From Trema orientale (taxonomy: Eukaryota; Streptophyta; Magnoliopsida; Rosales; Cannabaceae): DNA of 64,000 bases. The stretch's first letter is position 1; each line of letters starts with the position of its first letter. The notes below the pieces were generated by a model. The model saw nothing but the letters and a program-made list of their open reading frames with translations, was not told where the DNA came from and did no database searches. Where the stretch lies: NCBI GenBank assembly GCA_002914845.1, contig JXTC01000100.1, positions 110,490-174,489 on the forward strand, read 5' to 3'. Shown here piece by piece: positions 23,058 to 35,316 of the stretch. Position numbers and translations under genes: made by a program.

Positions 23058-24404
23058 GTCGTGATAGAGCTTGGCTATCTAACTCTACCAAACAAGCAAT
23101 GGTGTGTGCTAATGACGTGCTTTATTAACCCTTACACGTCCTTCTAAATGGTAATACTCACTTGATACATGTGCACGACACACATGCCACACAAAATTTT
23201 TACTTCCATGCTCATTTAATAATATAGATATTCACACATGGCATCATTCTTGCGATCATCTTTCTAATTAGGAAGATTAATCTGTCGTGATAGAGCTTGG
23301 CTGTCTAACTTTACCAAACAAGCAATGATGTGTGCTAACGATGTGTCTCATGAGCCCTTACACGTGCTTCTACATGGTAATGCTCACTTGATATATGTGC
23401 ATAACACACATGCCACACAGAATTTTTACTTCCATGCTCATTTAATAATACAGATATTCACACATGACATCATTCTTGCAATCATCTTTCTAATTAGGAA
23501 TATTAATATGTCGTGATAGAGTTTGGCTGTCCAACTTTACCAAACAAGCAACGATGTGTGCGAACGACGTGCCTTATTAGCCCTTACCCGTCCCTCTACA
23601 TGGTAATGCTCACTTGATACATGTGCATAACACACATGTCACACAGAATTTTTACTTCTATGCTTATTTAATAATACAGATATTCACACGTGGCATCATT
23701 CTTGCAATCATCTTTCTAATTAGGAAGATTAATATGTTGTGATAGAGCTTGGCCGTCTAACTTTACCAAACAAGCAACGATGTGTACTAATGACGTGCTT
23801 TATTAGCCCTTACATGTGCCTTTACATGGTATTGCTCACTTGATACATGTGCATGACACACATGCCACATAGAATTTTTACTTCCATGCTCATTTAATAA
23901 TAAAGATATTCAAACGTGGCATCATTCTTGTGATCATCTTTCTAATTAGGAAGATTAATATGTCATGATAGAGCTTGGCTGTTTAACTTTATCAAACAAG
24001 CAACGATGTGTGCTAACGATGTACCTCATTAGCCCTTACACATGCCTCTACATGGTAATGCTCACTTGATACATGTGCATGACACACATAATTTTTACTT
24101 CTATGCACATTTAATAATACAGATATTCAAACATGGCATCATTCTTGCGATCATCTTTCTAATTAGGAAGATTAATATGTCGTGATAGATCTTGGCCGTC
24201 TAACTTTACCCAACAAGCAACGATGCGTGCTAACGACGTGCCTTATTAGCCCTTACACGTGCCTCTACATGGTGCTACTCTCTTGATACATGTGCATGAC
24301 ACGCATCCCACATAGAATTTTTACATCCATGCTCATTTAATAGTATAGATATTCACACGTGGCATCATTCTTGCTATCATCTTTCTAATAAGGAAAATTA
24401 ATTA
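23058..24404. repeat. Tandem array: six units of 226 bp
   Basis: Units start with GTCGTGATAGAGCTTGG or a variant at 23058, 23284, 23510, 23736, 23962 and 24179. The period is exactly 226 bp except for the fifth unit, which lacks about 9 bp. Each unit carries ACCAAACAAGCAA, CTCACTTGATACATGTGCA, ACACACATGCCACA and GGCATCATTCTTGC blocks. Units differ by several percent. No ORF runs through the array. The family is not recognised; it may be a satellite seed or the repeat core of a larger element. Confidence 0.95.
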
Positions 24405-24676
24405 ATTGAAATACAATAAAGAGCATATTAGTTGGCACTAAGAACCAAATCATAGGTGGATTCCCATATGACAAGTTTAATTATTAGCCACCATATTGTA
24501 AACAATTGTTCTTAAAGTATAATTTAACTAATCATTTGTTGCAAAAGTCATGTCATAATTAGCCAATAAATAAAATTAGCAAATAAACTTAGGGACCATC
24601 CATAATACTATCCACAAAAAAAACTACTTATAAAGAATATTGCTATAGATATTAGCTCTTTTATTTTTTATGTTTC

Positions 24677-24677
<1 letters not shown>

Positions 24678-24712
<35 letters not shown>

Positions 24713-24713
24713 T
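24678..24713. repeat. (ATT)n microsatellite
   Basis: About twelve ATT repeats. Confidence 0.9.
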
Positions 24714-24749
24714 TGGTTTTTCGAATCATCTCATGTTTTTTATCTATAG

Positions 24750-25300
24750 GTTAATGGCACAAACAGTCCTTGAACTATCCAATTTATGACAATTTGGTTC
24801 TCAAAATTATAATTATTACAATTAATCCTCTGAATTTTCTAATTTGAAGCAATTTGATACCCAAGCTGCTTGAATTACAATTTGTTGTTAAATTTTTGAT
24901 AGAAAATAAGCGTGAAAAAGCGTGTGATAGAATCTGAAAGTGTATTTAAGAGTTAATTTTGGAAATTTGAGGAAAAAAAAGAAGAAAAAAATCACAATTT
25001 TTTCCCCCCAAATTTGCAGCTCTAAAAACTTTACAAAATGCAAACGATTCTTCCTTCTCTCCAAATCATTTTATTCACTTTATTTTCCCTCAAATACATT
25101 TTCAGATGTTACTACGTGCTCCTCACATATGTTTTCCATTAGAAGTTTAATAGTAAGTTAAAATTTAGACAATTTACATATCAAATTGCTTTAAATTTAA
25201 ATTAAAAAGTTCATAAGCTTAATTACCATGATTAGAATTTTGAGGACTAAATTTCCTCAATTTAGATAGTTTAGGACCACTTGTGCTATAAACACTTAAC
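24750..25300. mobile_element. MITE with long inverted repeats, about 550 bp
   Basis: The left end GTTAATGGCACAAACAGTCC followed by TTGAACTATCCAATTT matches the reverse complement of the right end, GTTAAGTGTTTATAGCACAA followed by GTGGTCCTAAACTATCTAAATT, with small indels. Further pairing (CTCAAAATT, TTAAATTT) continues inwards. It has no coding content. The type resembles Mutator-like MITEs of plants. Confidence 0.65.
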
Positions 25301-25369
25301 TAAAATGGATAATTGCGATAGCATATATACATGTAAGTCTCGTATTTACTAATATGACTAACAATAGAG

Positions 25370-25983
25370 ATAAAAGACCAATTTGGTAGAGCTATAGATT
25401 TTAAGGAAAACATTTTTAGCTGTGCTGAAATAAAAATCCGCTGTAGCATAAAGTAGGTAAGTGTTTGGTAAACTGTAATTTTAAAGTGCTGTGACTTGAA
25501 AAAGCTGTATTAAAGTATTTGATAAACTACATGTCTGAATTGTTGTGCAAATATAAAATAACCAAAATAAACATTATTATACAATTATGCATATTTATAG
25601 AAATAGCTTATTAATATTTTTTACAATTATACATATTTATACATACTAAACATATTAATACTTAATTGATATGAAAATAAACTCAATTAAATTAGTTACT
25701 TAATTAAATTTATTTTTATTTTATTTTATTTTAATTTACTTTATTTTCATCTGAATTTAAAATTTCAATAAAGAATCAATTTGGTTACTTCATAATAACT
25801 AATATGAAGAGTATTTTAGTCAATTATGTTATATTAATAATTTTTCAAAAACATTCATATGAAAATAAACTCAATTAAATGTTTGGCATGTGTGCTTTTA
25901 AGTGATGATATTTTAATCATTATGATTTATTTATTAAAGGATAGTACAGATTCCCGCATTAATCTAAAAACGAAAGCTGTCTT
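25370..25983. other. AT-rich intergenic sequence, possible decayed DNA element
   Basis: Contains GTGTTTGGTAAACTGTA-like motifs and duplicated short AT-rich words such as AAAATAAACTCAATTAAAT (25675 and 25863 regions). No gene is seen. Confidence 0.35.
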
Positions 25984-26129
25984 AGGCCATATTTGGCTTT
26001 TAACTGTAGTTTTGTCAAAAATTATTAAATAATAATATGATTTTTAGCTTTTTACTAAATACTTTTTGGCTCACAGATTATTTGAAAAATGCTTTTAACT
26101 TGTTTAAAAGCTAAACCAAACTGGGCCAA
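25984..26129. mobile_element. Small MITE with inverted ends
   Basis: The left end GGCCATATTTGGCTTTTAA pairs with the right end TTAAAAGCTAAACCAAACTGGGCC (its reverse complement reads GGCCCAGTTTGG...). The element is about 146 bp and non-coding. The GGCC...TTTGG start is typical of small plant hAT/Harbinger MITEs. Confidence 0.55.
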
Positions 26130-26749
26130 AAACTTTGATATCGTAATATTTATGCCTGATTTTTTTTTTTTAAATTATGGATTAAAGGATTTGAATTTTG
26201 GACCCATCTCTATATGGTAAATATATAATTACCACTAAACTATGCATTGAATGTAAATATTGTGAAACCATATAAAAATAACTTTATATTTTTCTTAAAA
26301 AAGAACGAATAGGCTATATTTCTTACTTACAGCTTCAGGTAGATTTTGACATTTGAGATTATGAATATAAGATTTGCAAGAGGATCAAAGTAGGTTATGA
26401 CGGAAAACTTCAAACTGTTTCTTTCATGTAACTTCACACTAAAAAACTTCCCCCCAAAAAAGTAAAAGTCACAATCGAAAACAAAAGACCAAGTGATTAA
26501 TTATATATATATATATATATACAAGGATAATATACACCACAAAATTTTGGATTAATATATAGATATGCATACGCGTTAACTATATAAACACGCATATGCA
26601 GACGTGCGTATATATAATATATATTATCCTTTGTGAAGGAAAAACAATATTAATTCTTTTTATTACTAAAACTGGACTAGATTATGGCATCGAAATATTT
26701 ATGGAAATCATTATCCATCTAAGTCGATAGTTCATGAACTGAAATTATA

Positions 26750-27100
26750 CTAGGGTATATGGCAAAAAAATACCCTGAAATTTGAGTGTTCCGCAATCTA
26801 AATCCTGAAGTTTGGACTCTATAAAATAATATTGAGTTAAGGCTTTCTTAAAACTAATATATTAGATTGACTTTTTGACTAATTTTAATAATGAAAAAAT
26901 AATAATATCTTCCGTTAAAACTACATTAATCCTTGTTACTCTACTTAATTTTGAGGATATTATTTTAGTGAAAGTTATTTAAAAATTAACTCAGAATATT
27001 CTTAATCTCAGATATTATTTTACAAATCCAAATTTTAGTATTTAAATTGCAGAACACCCAAACATCAGGGAGGTGTATGTTGTTTGTATTTGGTTTGACA
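26750..27100. mobile_element. MITE with inverted repeats, about 350 bp
   Basis: The left arm includes GGCAAAAAAATACCCTGAAA and GAGTGTTCCGCAATCTAAAT. The right arm in reverse reads ACACCTCCCTGATGTTTGGG followed by TGTTCTGCAATTTAAAT. The inverted arms pair through most of their length. It has no coding content. Confidence 0.6.
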
Positions 27101-28049
27101 AGCACAAATCCTAATGCTCTATGAGTTTGGATTTTTTTTTTCGCAACAGAAAACATAAATATGTAGTATTTGAGAAACGTAAATATGTAGTTGATATACA
27201 TGTATCTTTTTTCAAAAAAATAAAATAAAATTGATATACATGTATCTTTTACTATATATATATCAGAGCCTCTAATTATTGACTTTGGTATATTAGTCGA
27301 AAAATAATTAAGATTTCTAGCGAGGTTTCACTACTTTATTCACCTGAGAGAAGTGTGTTGACTTCTTGCTACTTTCTTCAAAAACTAACAGTAGAGTTTT
27401 ATCATGTGGTGATTAACTCTAAAGAAAAGTTAAGAGAAAAAAAAATATTTTCCTTCATATATATATATATACGTATAATAGGAGGACAAAATTATTAGAT
27501 AAAAAAAAAGAAATAAAAACTGCCTTCTTCCTTCAATTAAAATTAAAAAAATGTTAGGAAAAAAAAACTGCTGACTTTTTTATTCTCGTACCATTATAAT
27601 GGCAAAAAATACATGATATTCTGTATTTCGGTAATCCACATATCTCACTGACCCTGAAAGTACTGACTTTTTAAGCCAACGAACAGTTTGAGTTCATTTG
27701 CGATCTTTAATTATTTGAGTATTCGAGAAATAGTGCACAATATTATTTTTTTGGGATTGGTCAACAGAAAAATATATCTATTTTCTAGTATATTTTTAGA
27801 CGCAATGTATAGTAAAATACCTTTTTTTTTCCTTTTTTTTTTTAGGACAGTCCTCAGACATTATGTTAGACTGTTAGTAGCATACTCCATGTCTTAATCT
27901 ATTTGCATAGTAGAAACTAGATGTCACACTGCTTCTCTTTCTTACGCATACGCGGAGGAATGATGTGTTACATAAAAATTAATTATAATTTCTTTGTCGT
28001 CCAATCTTTTTAGTGCAAATGAATTTGGAAAAGGAAAGGTAGTTAATAG
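27101..28049. other. AT-rich intergenic sequence, no gene recognised
   Basis: Contains (TA)n runs and poly-A/T tracts only; no supported ORF. Confidence 0.4.
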
Positions 28050-28275
28050 TAAATATATATATATTAAGTATTGCTTTACTCAATTAAAATTCATAACATA
28101 CTTCTTTTAATGGTAAAAGTGGAAAAAGAAAAACATTAAATAATACATAATTTTATTTTTATTTTTTTCAATTACTCAAATTATGATAACCATTAGATAA
28201 TGATGCAACGGTTAAATAAAAATACTTATAGATAGACAAAAATAAAATACTTATTAGATCGACAACCTATATATA
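28050..28275 (-). repeat. Dispersed repeat, inverted partner at 60430-60655
   Basis: Blocks CTCAAATTATGATAACC, CTTATAGATAGA and TACTTATTAGAT match the reverse complement of 60430-60655. The ends carry TACxTATTAGAT and inverted ATCCAATAGATAT motifs, suggesting a MITE. Confidence 0.5.
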
Positions 28276-29050
28276 TATATATATACGAGAAGATTGGTCG
28301 CATATACCACGTAAAAGTTACACAAGGGACTAGCGAGTAGTGACCCTAAATTATGTCTACTTAATAATTAGTAAATTTATTTATATACATATATTGGTAT
28401 AAAAAAATATGCTTAAAAAAGTTAAAAATTTTCTATAAAGATATTATATTTGCCATTATATTAATTTGCTTTGTTCATAAATTTTATGTAATATTGAATT
28501 TTATAATATTGATTAAATAGTCATTTCAAAAAGAAAAAGAAAAAGAAAATTGATTAAATATTAAATAATTCAAAATAAGATATTTGGAAATACATTATAA
28601 GTAATAATAAAAACGTTAGTGAGATTAAAAAAAAAAAAAAGAAGTCGAATTTTAGATTGGAAAAAAAAAACATTTACCAGTTCCATATATATAGCTTGCT
28701 AATTGCATCATTAATCATATTCTGACTTAAAAAAAAAATTGTATCATATTCAGAGCCGTATATCATATATGTAATGCAAACTATCAAAGCAACAACAATG
28801 TTATATACTGATAATCAAAATCGGTTTCGCAAAACACCATTAATTTACCCACCCGTATGAACCGCCACCAAAAATTAGTCTTATATACGTATAACAACAA
28901 CAATGGGATCAATCCGAAATTTTGCTGTATTTTCATACAAATCCATGGGAGCCACACTCCATAAGGCCAAAAAAATATAAAATAAAAAAAAAATTTAAGA
29001 GATCCAAAGGTATCTTTCAGTTACTCACATAATTGTCTATATATATATAT

Positions 29051-29881
29051 GGGTGAGTTTTCAATATGTATTTTTGTTTTTACTCTATAGATGAGTAAGT
29101 TTAACTAATTTAGAAATAAACCTACAATAACAAGTCATCTCATTCAATATATTAATTTCCAATTGATTTTTTTTTATTTCTTTCCTTTCAATTTTTAATT
29201 GAAAATTTATTTTTTTTAATTACTTTTAATTTAAAACTACATGTACTATTGTATCTTCAATATTTCATCAAATTTCTTTTTCACTGTACGAAAGGTAAAA
29301 TCCAAGCTACATAATTTTCATACTATGAATAATTATTTTATTAAAAAAAATTATGAATAAAGCAATTATATTGAAAGAAAACCTATCTGACAAATAAATT
29401 ATGCGTGCATGAATCACCTTAAAATTTGTATATATTCTAATTAATTTCCTACGGAAAAAAAGGAAAAACGTACGCAAAGCAGCATCTGGTTGCTAGTAAA
29501 TTATACATATATATATATTTTGTATACAAACTTTGAGAGTAAATTGAATTAGAAAGATTATATATTGCGATTTATATTGTTGGATAAGGTTTCACACTTT
29601 TGTTTTCTAACAAATAAGATAGTTGAGAGTGATTTGAAATTATTAAGTATTTTTCACTGATTTCATTTTCTTAAAAAAGAGAAAATAAAAAAATTGACCA
29701 ACACATTAAGTTACCCATTTTTTTTTTTTTGTTTTGAGTAACTTTCTATATTTATATTTGTATTACTTATAATAAATTTTTTAGTAAAATTATTAATATT
29801 ATTCTAGCCATCACATTAATTGTCCAAATTAGAGTACTCATCCATAGAGTAAAAACAAAAATCTCAATTGAAACATCACCC
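29051..29881. mobile_element. TIR element in the bHLH upstream region, only in copy A
   Basis: The left end GGGTGAGTTTTCAATATG then TTTTTGTTTTTACTCTATAG is inverted relative to the right end (reverse complement GGGTGATGTTTCAATTGAG then TTTTTGTTTTTACTCTATGG, then ATGAGTA). At the matching position in copy B (about 50460-50510) there is only TA-rich sequence, so B is the empty site. The element is 831 bp, AT-rich and without transposase. It ends 212 bp before the bHLH start codon. The flanks are TA-rich, so the target duplication cannot be read with confidence. Confidence 0.8.
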
Positions 29882-30093
29882 TTTATGCATATATGTATAT
29901 GTATACATATTATTAATTAACTCATATTCCCCTATAAACAATTGCACAGGTAGATGCTGACGAATTGCTATATGTGTGTTTATGTATATAAATATATATA
30001 GATATATCCCATTGTATAGTGTGGAAATTAACTAACAATTAGTTTTTCTTCCGGTTTGCTCTTCTCAAATTAGTGACCATATACTTCATTACC

Positions 30094-31440
30094 ATGTTAG
30101 CATTGTACGCTCCCTCGCCTTCAGCCATCAATGGAATGGCCTTTGATCAAGAATATAGAACCAATGACTTGGCAGATTCATCACCATTTCATCACCTTGA
30201 CCTTCCATGTCTACAACAACAACAACAACAACAACAACAACTACAACTACTACAAGGGGAGGTGGCGGAGCTTGATCCGTCTCCGCCATCCACGGCTGTT
30301 ACTGGCGACCCCACGATCATCAAGAAGCTAAGTCACAATGCTAGCGAACGTGATCGCCGAAAGAAAATCAACTGCTTGTATTCCTCTCTACGGTCACTGC
30401 TTCCTGCTGCTGACCAAATGGTACTATTATATTTTGTTATTCCTACTCTATTATTCGCTTATTAACCAAATTAAGTACATTACAGACCCATAAGTTTGAG
30501 TCACCTCTTAGCAATAATCGCTTTATTTATTATTATTCAACCCGTGACTAGACCAAGTCTAACTCTTTGTTTTTTTTTTTTTTTCGTGACATGTAAGTAG
30601 TTCTAACAATTTTGACCTAGTTATGTCGTGACTCAGAAAAAGCTAAGCAATCCAGCCACAATTTCACGAACACTAAAGTACATACCAGAGCTTCAAAATC
30701 AAGTCCAAGGACTCATTCAGAAAAAGGAAGAGCTTTTATCAAGCATTTCAAGGAAAGTGGACCTTATTTATCAAGAAAGGCATAAGAAAAGCTCGGCTTG
30801 GAGATCCTTATCTAATGTTTCAGCTAGTAGACTCAATGATAGAGAACTAGTCCTCCAAATTTCCACATTTAAAGTTCAAAAAACTCCATTGTCCCATATT
30901 CTTGTTGATCTTGAGGAAGATGGGTTTTCACTGCTAAATGCTACTTCTTTCGAGTCGTTTGGTGGGAGGGTCTTCTACAGCCTGCATTTACAGGTAGTTT
31001 TTTCTTTTGAGAATGGCCCTTTTATTTTTCTCTTTTAGTAATTACAAAAATTTCCTTTTTTTAAAAAAAAAATTCAAAAATCATCCAGTATATTCTGTAC
31101 ATATTCGTGTATATATATATATAGGTTACATTATTGAGTATATCAAATTCATTTCTTAGATATCCGGTAAATCAGTTGATATCCGGCAAATCATTTCTTA
31201 GATAAGCTAAAAGAATTGAAAAAAAAAAAGACATTTTCTAACTTAAATTTTCAAAAACAAACACCCACTCTAATTTCTCTCTTTTTATTCTCAATTGAAT
31301 TTATGATTCAAAACTCACATCTAGAATATTCTAATTCTATCTTGCTCCAATATTTTCTAATTTTAATTTGGGTAATTATATGTTGGATTATGCAGGTAGA
31401 AAGAATTACTGACACGAAGGGTACAAACAATTTTGAATGA
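30094..31440 (+). CDS. Subgroup Ib bHLH transcription factor, copy A (ORG2/ORG3-like)
   Basis: Three exons, 30094-30420, 30637-30993 and 31396-31440, encode 242 residues; introns are GT-AG. I chose ATG 30094 ([15 protein letters not shown]), which is the only start shared with copy B. A nine-glutamine run (residues 41-49) precedes the basic helix-loop-helix domain at about 77-128: [17 protein letters not shown], with His81, Glu85 and Arg89 in the G-box-binding positions, then [13 protein letters not shown] and [20 protein letters not shown]. The sequence matches the Ib group (bHLH38/39/100/101), iron-deficiency-induced nuclear factors that dimerise with FIT to activate iron uptake genes. An ACT-like C-terminal region follows. 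Exon 3 ends ...TNNFE, shorter than copy B because of one extra T. A TIR element lies 212 bp upstream. The exact orthologue cannot be assigned from sequence alone. Confidence 0.9.
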
Positions 31441-31984
31441 GAATTTTCTTTCTCCGTACTAGAAGAGGGCAGATCAACGTTTTTCCCCCTTTCATGAGAA
31501 AAATCATGTAAATTAACTTAGAGCAGCGATTCACTGTTCTTGATTTTGTTGTAGATGATTCTCTAGCTTCTATTATCACAAAAGTATAGGGGATCAAAAG
31601 GTATTATGACCTTTAGTGCTCTTTGTAAATCTCCAAACGAATTGTCTCCTAAAGGAAGTGGATTGTGATACTCTAGCTCAACTTAAATGTTGCACTTTGT
31701 TGTAATTATTAATTAGCAAAACTTTGTAAGATTAATGGAAAGCATTGGTGTTATTTTCGGGTACAATTCGAAAACAAATACAGGGAAACAGAGTTTGATA
31801 TTATATAGTACTTGAGACTACTTTGTTCTTTATTAGCTCGAAGACTACGTGTTCTACTAGCTGATACTCATTACTAGAGAAGAGTGGAATAATTTACATA
31901 AGCAGTCCAATACTGCCAGATCCGAACTTATAGGCTTTAGGCGGGCTTGGACTTCGCTTTGAGTTTAGAATATTGACCAGAGTA
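31441..31984. other. 3' flank of bHLH copy A
   Basis: Likely 3' UTR and flank, shared with copy B at 52077-52620 with few changes. AATTAATGG and similar AT-rich words near 31730 could serve polyadenylation. No ORF is supported. Confidence 0.45.
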
Positions 31985-32235
31985 ATATTAATTTGACACA
32001 AAATAATTTTTTAGTAGTCTTTTTCAAATTAGCATTTCTAGTATTGTCACAAATTGTGTGATAATTTGTGACTATAAACTTATGACTTTTATAGGACTAA
32101 TCAATAATCACAAATTGTGTAACTTTTCGTCACACAAGATCACAAAATACTAAAATATTACAAGAAAAATCATTTTTCAAAACACTACTATAAAAAGTCA
32201 TTTTACTCAAAATTACTACTCTTTATGTCAATTTC
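31985..32235 (+). repeat. Dispersed MITE-like repeat in copy A
   Basis: Begins TAATTTGACACAAAATAAT and ends TTATGTCAATTTCCC, so the ends are inverted copies of each other. Related copies lie at 52620-52865 (copy B) and, inverted, at 18427-18714. Confidence 0.6.
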
Positions 32236-32559
32236 CCTTTGAGTTTTCAAACTCAGGTAAAAGAGTATTTATAAGAAATGGCCTTTTTCTTTTTAGATCA
32301 ATTAAAATATGACCCTTTTTTATACCTATTTAACAAATGACTGTCTTATAATTTTATAATTTTATTTTGATAAATGACTATTTTTTCAGTAGATCCATTT
32401 TTTATAAAATAAATCTGTCTTTTATAACTAAAATTGAAGAGTGGTCCTAAAAGGTCATTTAAGTCAATATTTTCTCTTTTCTAGCCATATCTGTCTTGTT
32501 TAAAGTAAGAGAACAACACACAAAAAGTCCAAAATTTGGGTTTTGGGCCGGATTAAATT

Positions 32560-32870
32560 GAAAAAGTCCTTTTTCAATACTTCGTTTTAATAAATATCTT
32601 TTTTTTTTTGTTCTTTTTATAGCTAAATATCCGAGTATATGTATTTTTACACTTGGTATATCTATTTAAATACTAGTTTTAATTTATGTACAAAGTATAT
32701 TAGGCTTTATTCTAGGTACATTATATTGTTTTTTTGAATAAAGGTACATCATATTTTATACTTGGTATATCTACTAATATACTGGTTATTTTGCTATAGT
32801 ATTTAAAAAACAGACATTTACTTAATATGAGCTCGAAATTCAGTCATTTTTCTATAAGTCCATTGTCAAT
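32560..32870. repeat. Dispersed AT-rich repeat, also at 57780-58085 and 54325-54867
   Basis: Recurring blocks are TTTTATAGCTAAATATCC, ACACTTGGTATATCT and GACATTTACTTAATATGAGC. The left and right parts are partly inverted. Copies at 32560 and 57780 are duplication partners; 54325-54867 holds further relatives. Confidence 0.55.
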
Positions 32871-33260
32871 TTAATCCTAAAATGTGTCCAAGTTATGGCC
32901 AAACTAAATTGATAACAACTGCATAAAGGTATTTCTTTACAGAATGAAGTATACAAGTATAAATTTCATAAACATTTAACTTTTATACGTGTTCTACTTC
33001 TAAAAGCTACATAAATTATCAAAGATAAGAATGCAAATGATTATACTGGTACATATATTATGACGTACTGGTTTGGTTTATAATTTATATGATTAGTAAT
33101 AAGGTCATCTGATTTTTGACATAGCTACTAGCTTTAATTAACAAAGAAAAAAAAAATTAATGACTGAACAATTCAAGTCCAGGCCAAAAGACTCTATACA
33201 GTCAACCTTAGGAACTTTTCAAATACTAGATTAGTTTAATATGAAATACGTACTAATATA

Positions 33261-33786
33261 TGTTAGGAGATCGGCTTTAGTAGAAGCGACAACACACAGC
33301 TAAAATATAAGTTGAGAAAATTTGGGTAAAATTAAAAAGATAAGGCACACAAAATATTTAACGTGGTTCACCCAATTTAGGCTACATCCACGGACAAGGC
33401 TGTGAAGAATTTCACTTTGAAAAGGAGATTATAACTCACTTTTCTCAAGAAGAGAATAAATGAACTTCTCTCTCTTGAAATAGGAGAAAATATTCTCTCT
33501 AAATAATTTAGGAGAAAACAAATAGGACACTAAGAGGACTTTCTATGCTTGAATTCTCTCTTAGAAGGGAAGATGATGTTTTTAGAATGAGATGCAAACA
33601 AGTTATGAAGCTCCCGTATTTATAGAACTTGAGAGGTAGTATGAACAAGTGAGAACACCACGTTTTTACTGTTACTATTACGGCTAGTTGGTGAGCATTT
33701 TTTTTCTTCCTATAGTGTGAACAATAACTTCAATAATGTGGTTGGTGGTGCCACAATTGTTGATTTTTTCAATAACAAAAAATACA
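33261..33786 (-). mobile_element. Solo LTR of a Ty1-copia element, only in copy A
   Basis: It starts TGTTAGGAGATC and ends AAAAAATACA. It carries the block ACGTGGTTCACCCAATTTAG followed by GCTACATCCACGG, found in plant copia LTRs and paralleled in the LTR at 62157-62841. Copy B lacks it at the matching site (about 58464). No internal region is present. The target duplication is not clear. Confidence 0.7.
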
Positions 33787-34719
33787 ATACCCTCGCATCC
33801 TCAATGGTTTATAACTAGTTACCATCTGCTCACTTATAATACAGATTACTTACCATACACACATATATGCATATATATATACATATATTTATCTATATAC
33901 ACCTAAAATATTCTTCTTGTGACATGTAAAGGAGAGAGAGCTATGAACAGAGATATTAATATACTCAAAGTACTTTTAGTGGAAATTTAAAGTCATCACC
34001 ATCATAATGATCTGATTTTTATGTCATTACTCGAGTTTGGTGGTGCTTCTCAGGCTTAAATCATTATACATATAATTGTAGAAAATTAAAATGTTTGGTA
34101 AATGTAAAAAGCTGAGTCTTTAATGATCTGATACTTATATATTGATGCTTCATTTGTTAAGCTACTTTTTGAAATTGATTATATGTAGATATAGCAATAC
34201 TACAAAATGTGTAAAAAGTTGAGATCTATTTCACTGCTGAATTTTTCTTTTTTCCATTTTGGAGGAAGCAATGGATTTTCTAAGATAAATCAGCCATTAT
34301 AGGAGAAAAAAAATTAAATAAGGGCAACAATCCACCCAAACTTATAAACATAAATTTCTTTTATATAAAATAATTAATAAAAGTAGCTAATATTTGGGCC
34401 ACTCCATTTCCTAAATGAGGAATGTAATATTGTATATTGACACGAGCTATTACTAATAACATGTATAAAGCTCTAGTACTATCTTCAGTAATTGGGATAG
34501 TGGCAAACCAACGGAACGAGCTATTTAGTGAATGTAATTCAAAGCATCACACATATGGATCCAAATGTAGGATAGACTATTCTTATTATCTTTTAGTAAT
34601 AATTGATGATATACTAAAAGAAAAATGATTGCAATTGGAGTCCTCTGCTCTAAACAAAACTAACAACACATGAGCTCGAGGACTGATACATAATGTCCGA
34701 TAGAACTTGCTCAGCTAAA

Positions 34720-35160
34720 GACTCAGTTCCAACCTACCAAAGCTAAAAGAAAGACTACTCCACTTGGCCAAATTATGAGCTATATAATTCACACTACAAG
34801 AGATGAAAGAGTTGGACTAGGTACTGAACGATTCCAAAACCTTTCCACAGTCAAAGATTATGTTAGAGATTTCTGAAGGGCACTCTTGAACATCTCCACA
34901 AATACTCTGAGTAACTACTTTAGAGTCACCCTCAATCAGTAAGTGCGAGACCTTATTGGCGAGAGCGAGTTCGATTGCCAATCTAGCAGCCAATGCCTCA
35001 CCAATAAGAAGGGGGAAACATGGGAAAGAATTCGGAAAATGCCTACACTTTTTGAGAAATTTATAACTAGCAAGAGTGTTCGGTGCCCCATGTGAATATC
35101 CATATTTATTTTGCCACTAGAGCTTGATGAGATAGTACTAAAGTCACGAAACCCCACATT
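34720..35160 (-). pseudogene. Plant LINE-type RNase H remnant
   Basis: The minus strand encodes EALAARLAIELALANKVSHL, LIEGDSKVVTQSI and NYIAHNLAKWS in order. These are steps of the RVT_3 RNase H-like domain found at the end of plant non-LTR retrotransposons and related proteins. The frame is broken by a shift near 35015 and a stop near 34826. Copy B retains only the part matching 35020-35160 (61378-61520). Confidence 0.72.
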
Positions 35161-35316
35161 CTTATGGAGGCAATTTTTTTTTTTTGCTTTTGTTTTTTTT
35201 TTTGTTTTGTTTGGTTTTTTTTTTTTTAAATATGAATCTCATAGACAAACTTCATCAATAGAAAGTAGGCATATCCTGTAATATTTACAGATTAAAGTAT
35301 ACAAATGAATGAAGTT

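Noticed and set aside
23058-24404. CRISPR-like regular spacing
   Set aside because: The whole 226-bp unit is repeated, with no short repeat plus unique spacers, and the genome is a plant.
30073-30093. Upstream start for bHLH copy A at 30073
   Set aside because: That codon is GTG; the shared ATG in both copies is at 30094/50698.
30131-30331. Asparagine-rich frame overlapping bHLH exon 1 (also 50735-50935)
   Set aside because: It is a frame-shifted reading of the CAA repeat that encodes the glutamine run.
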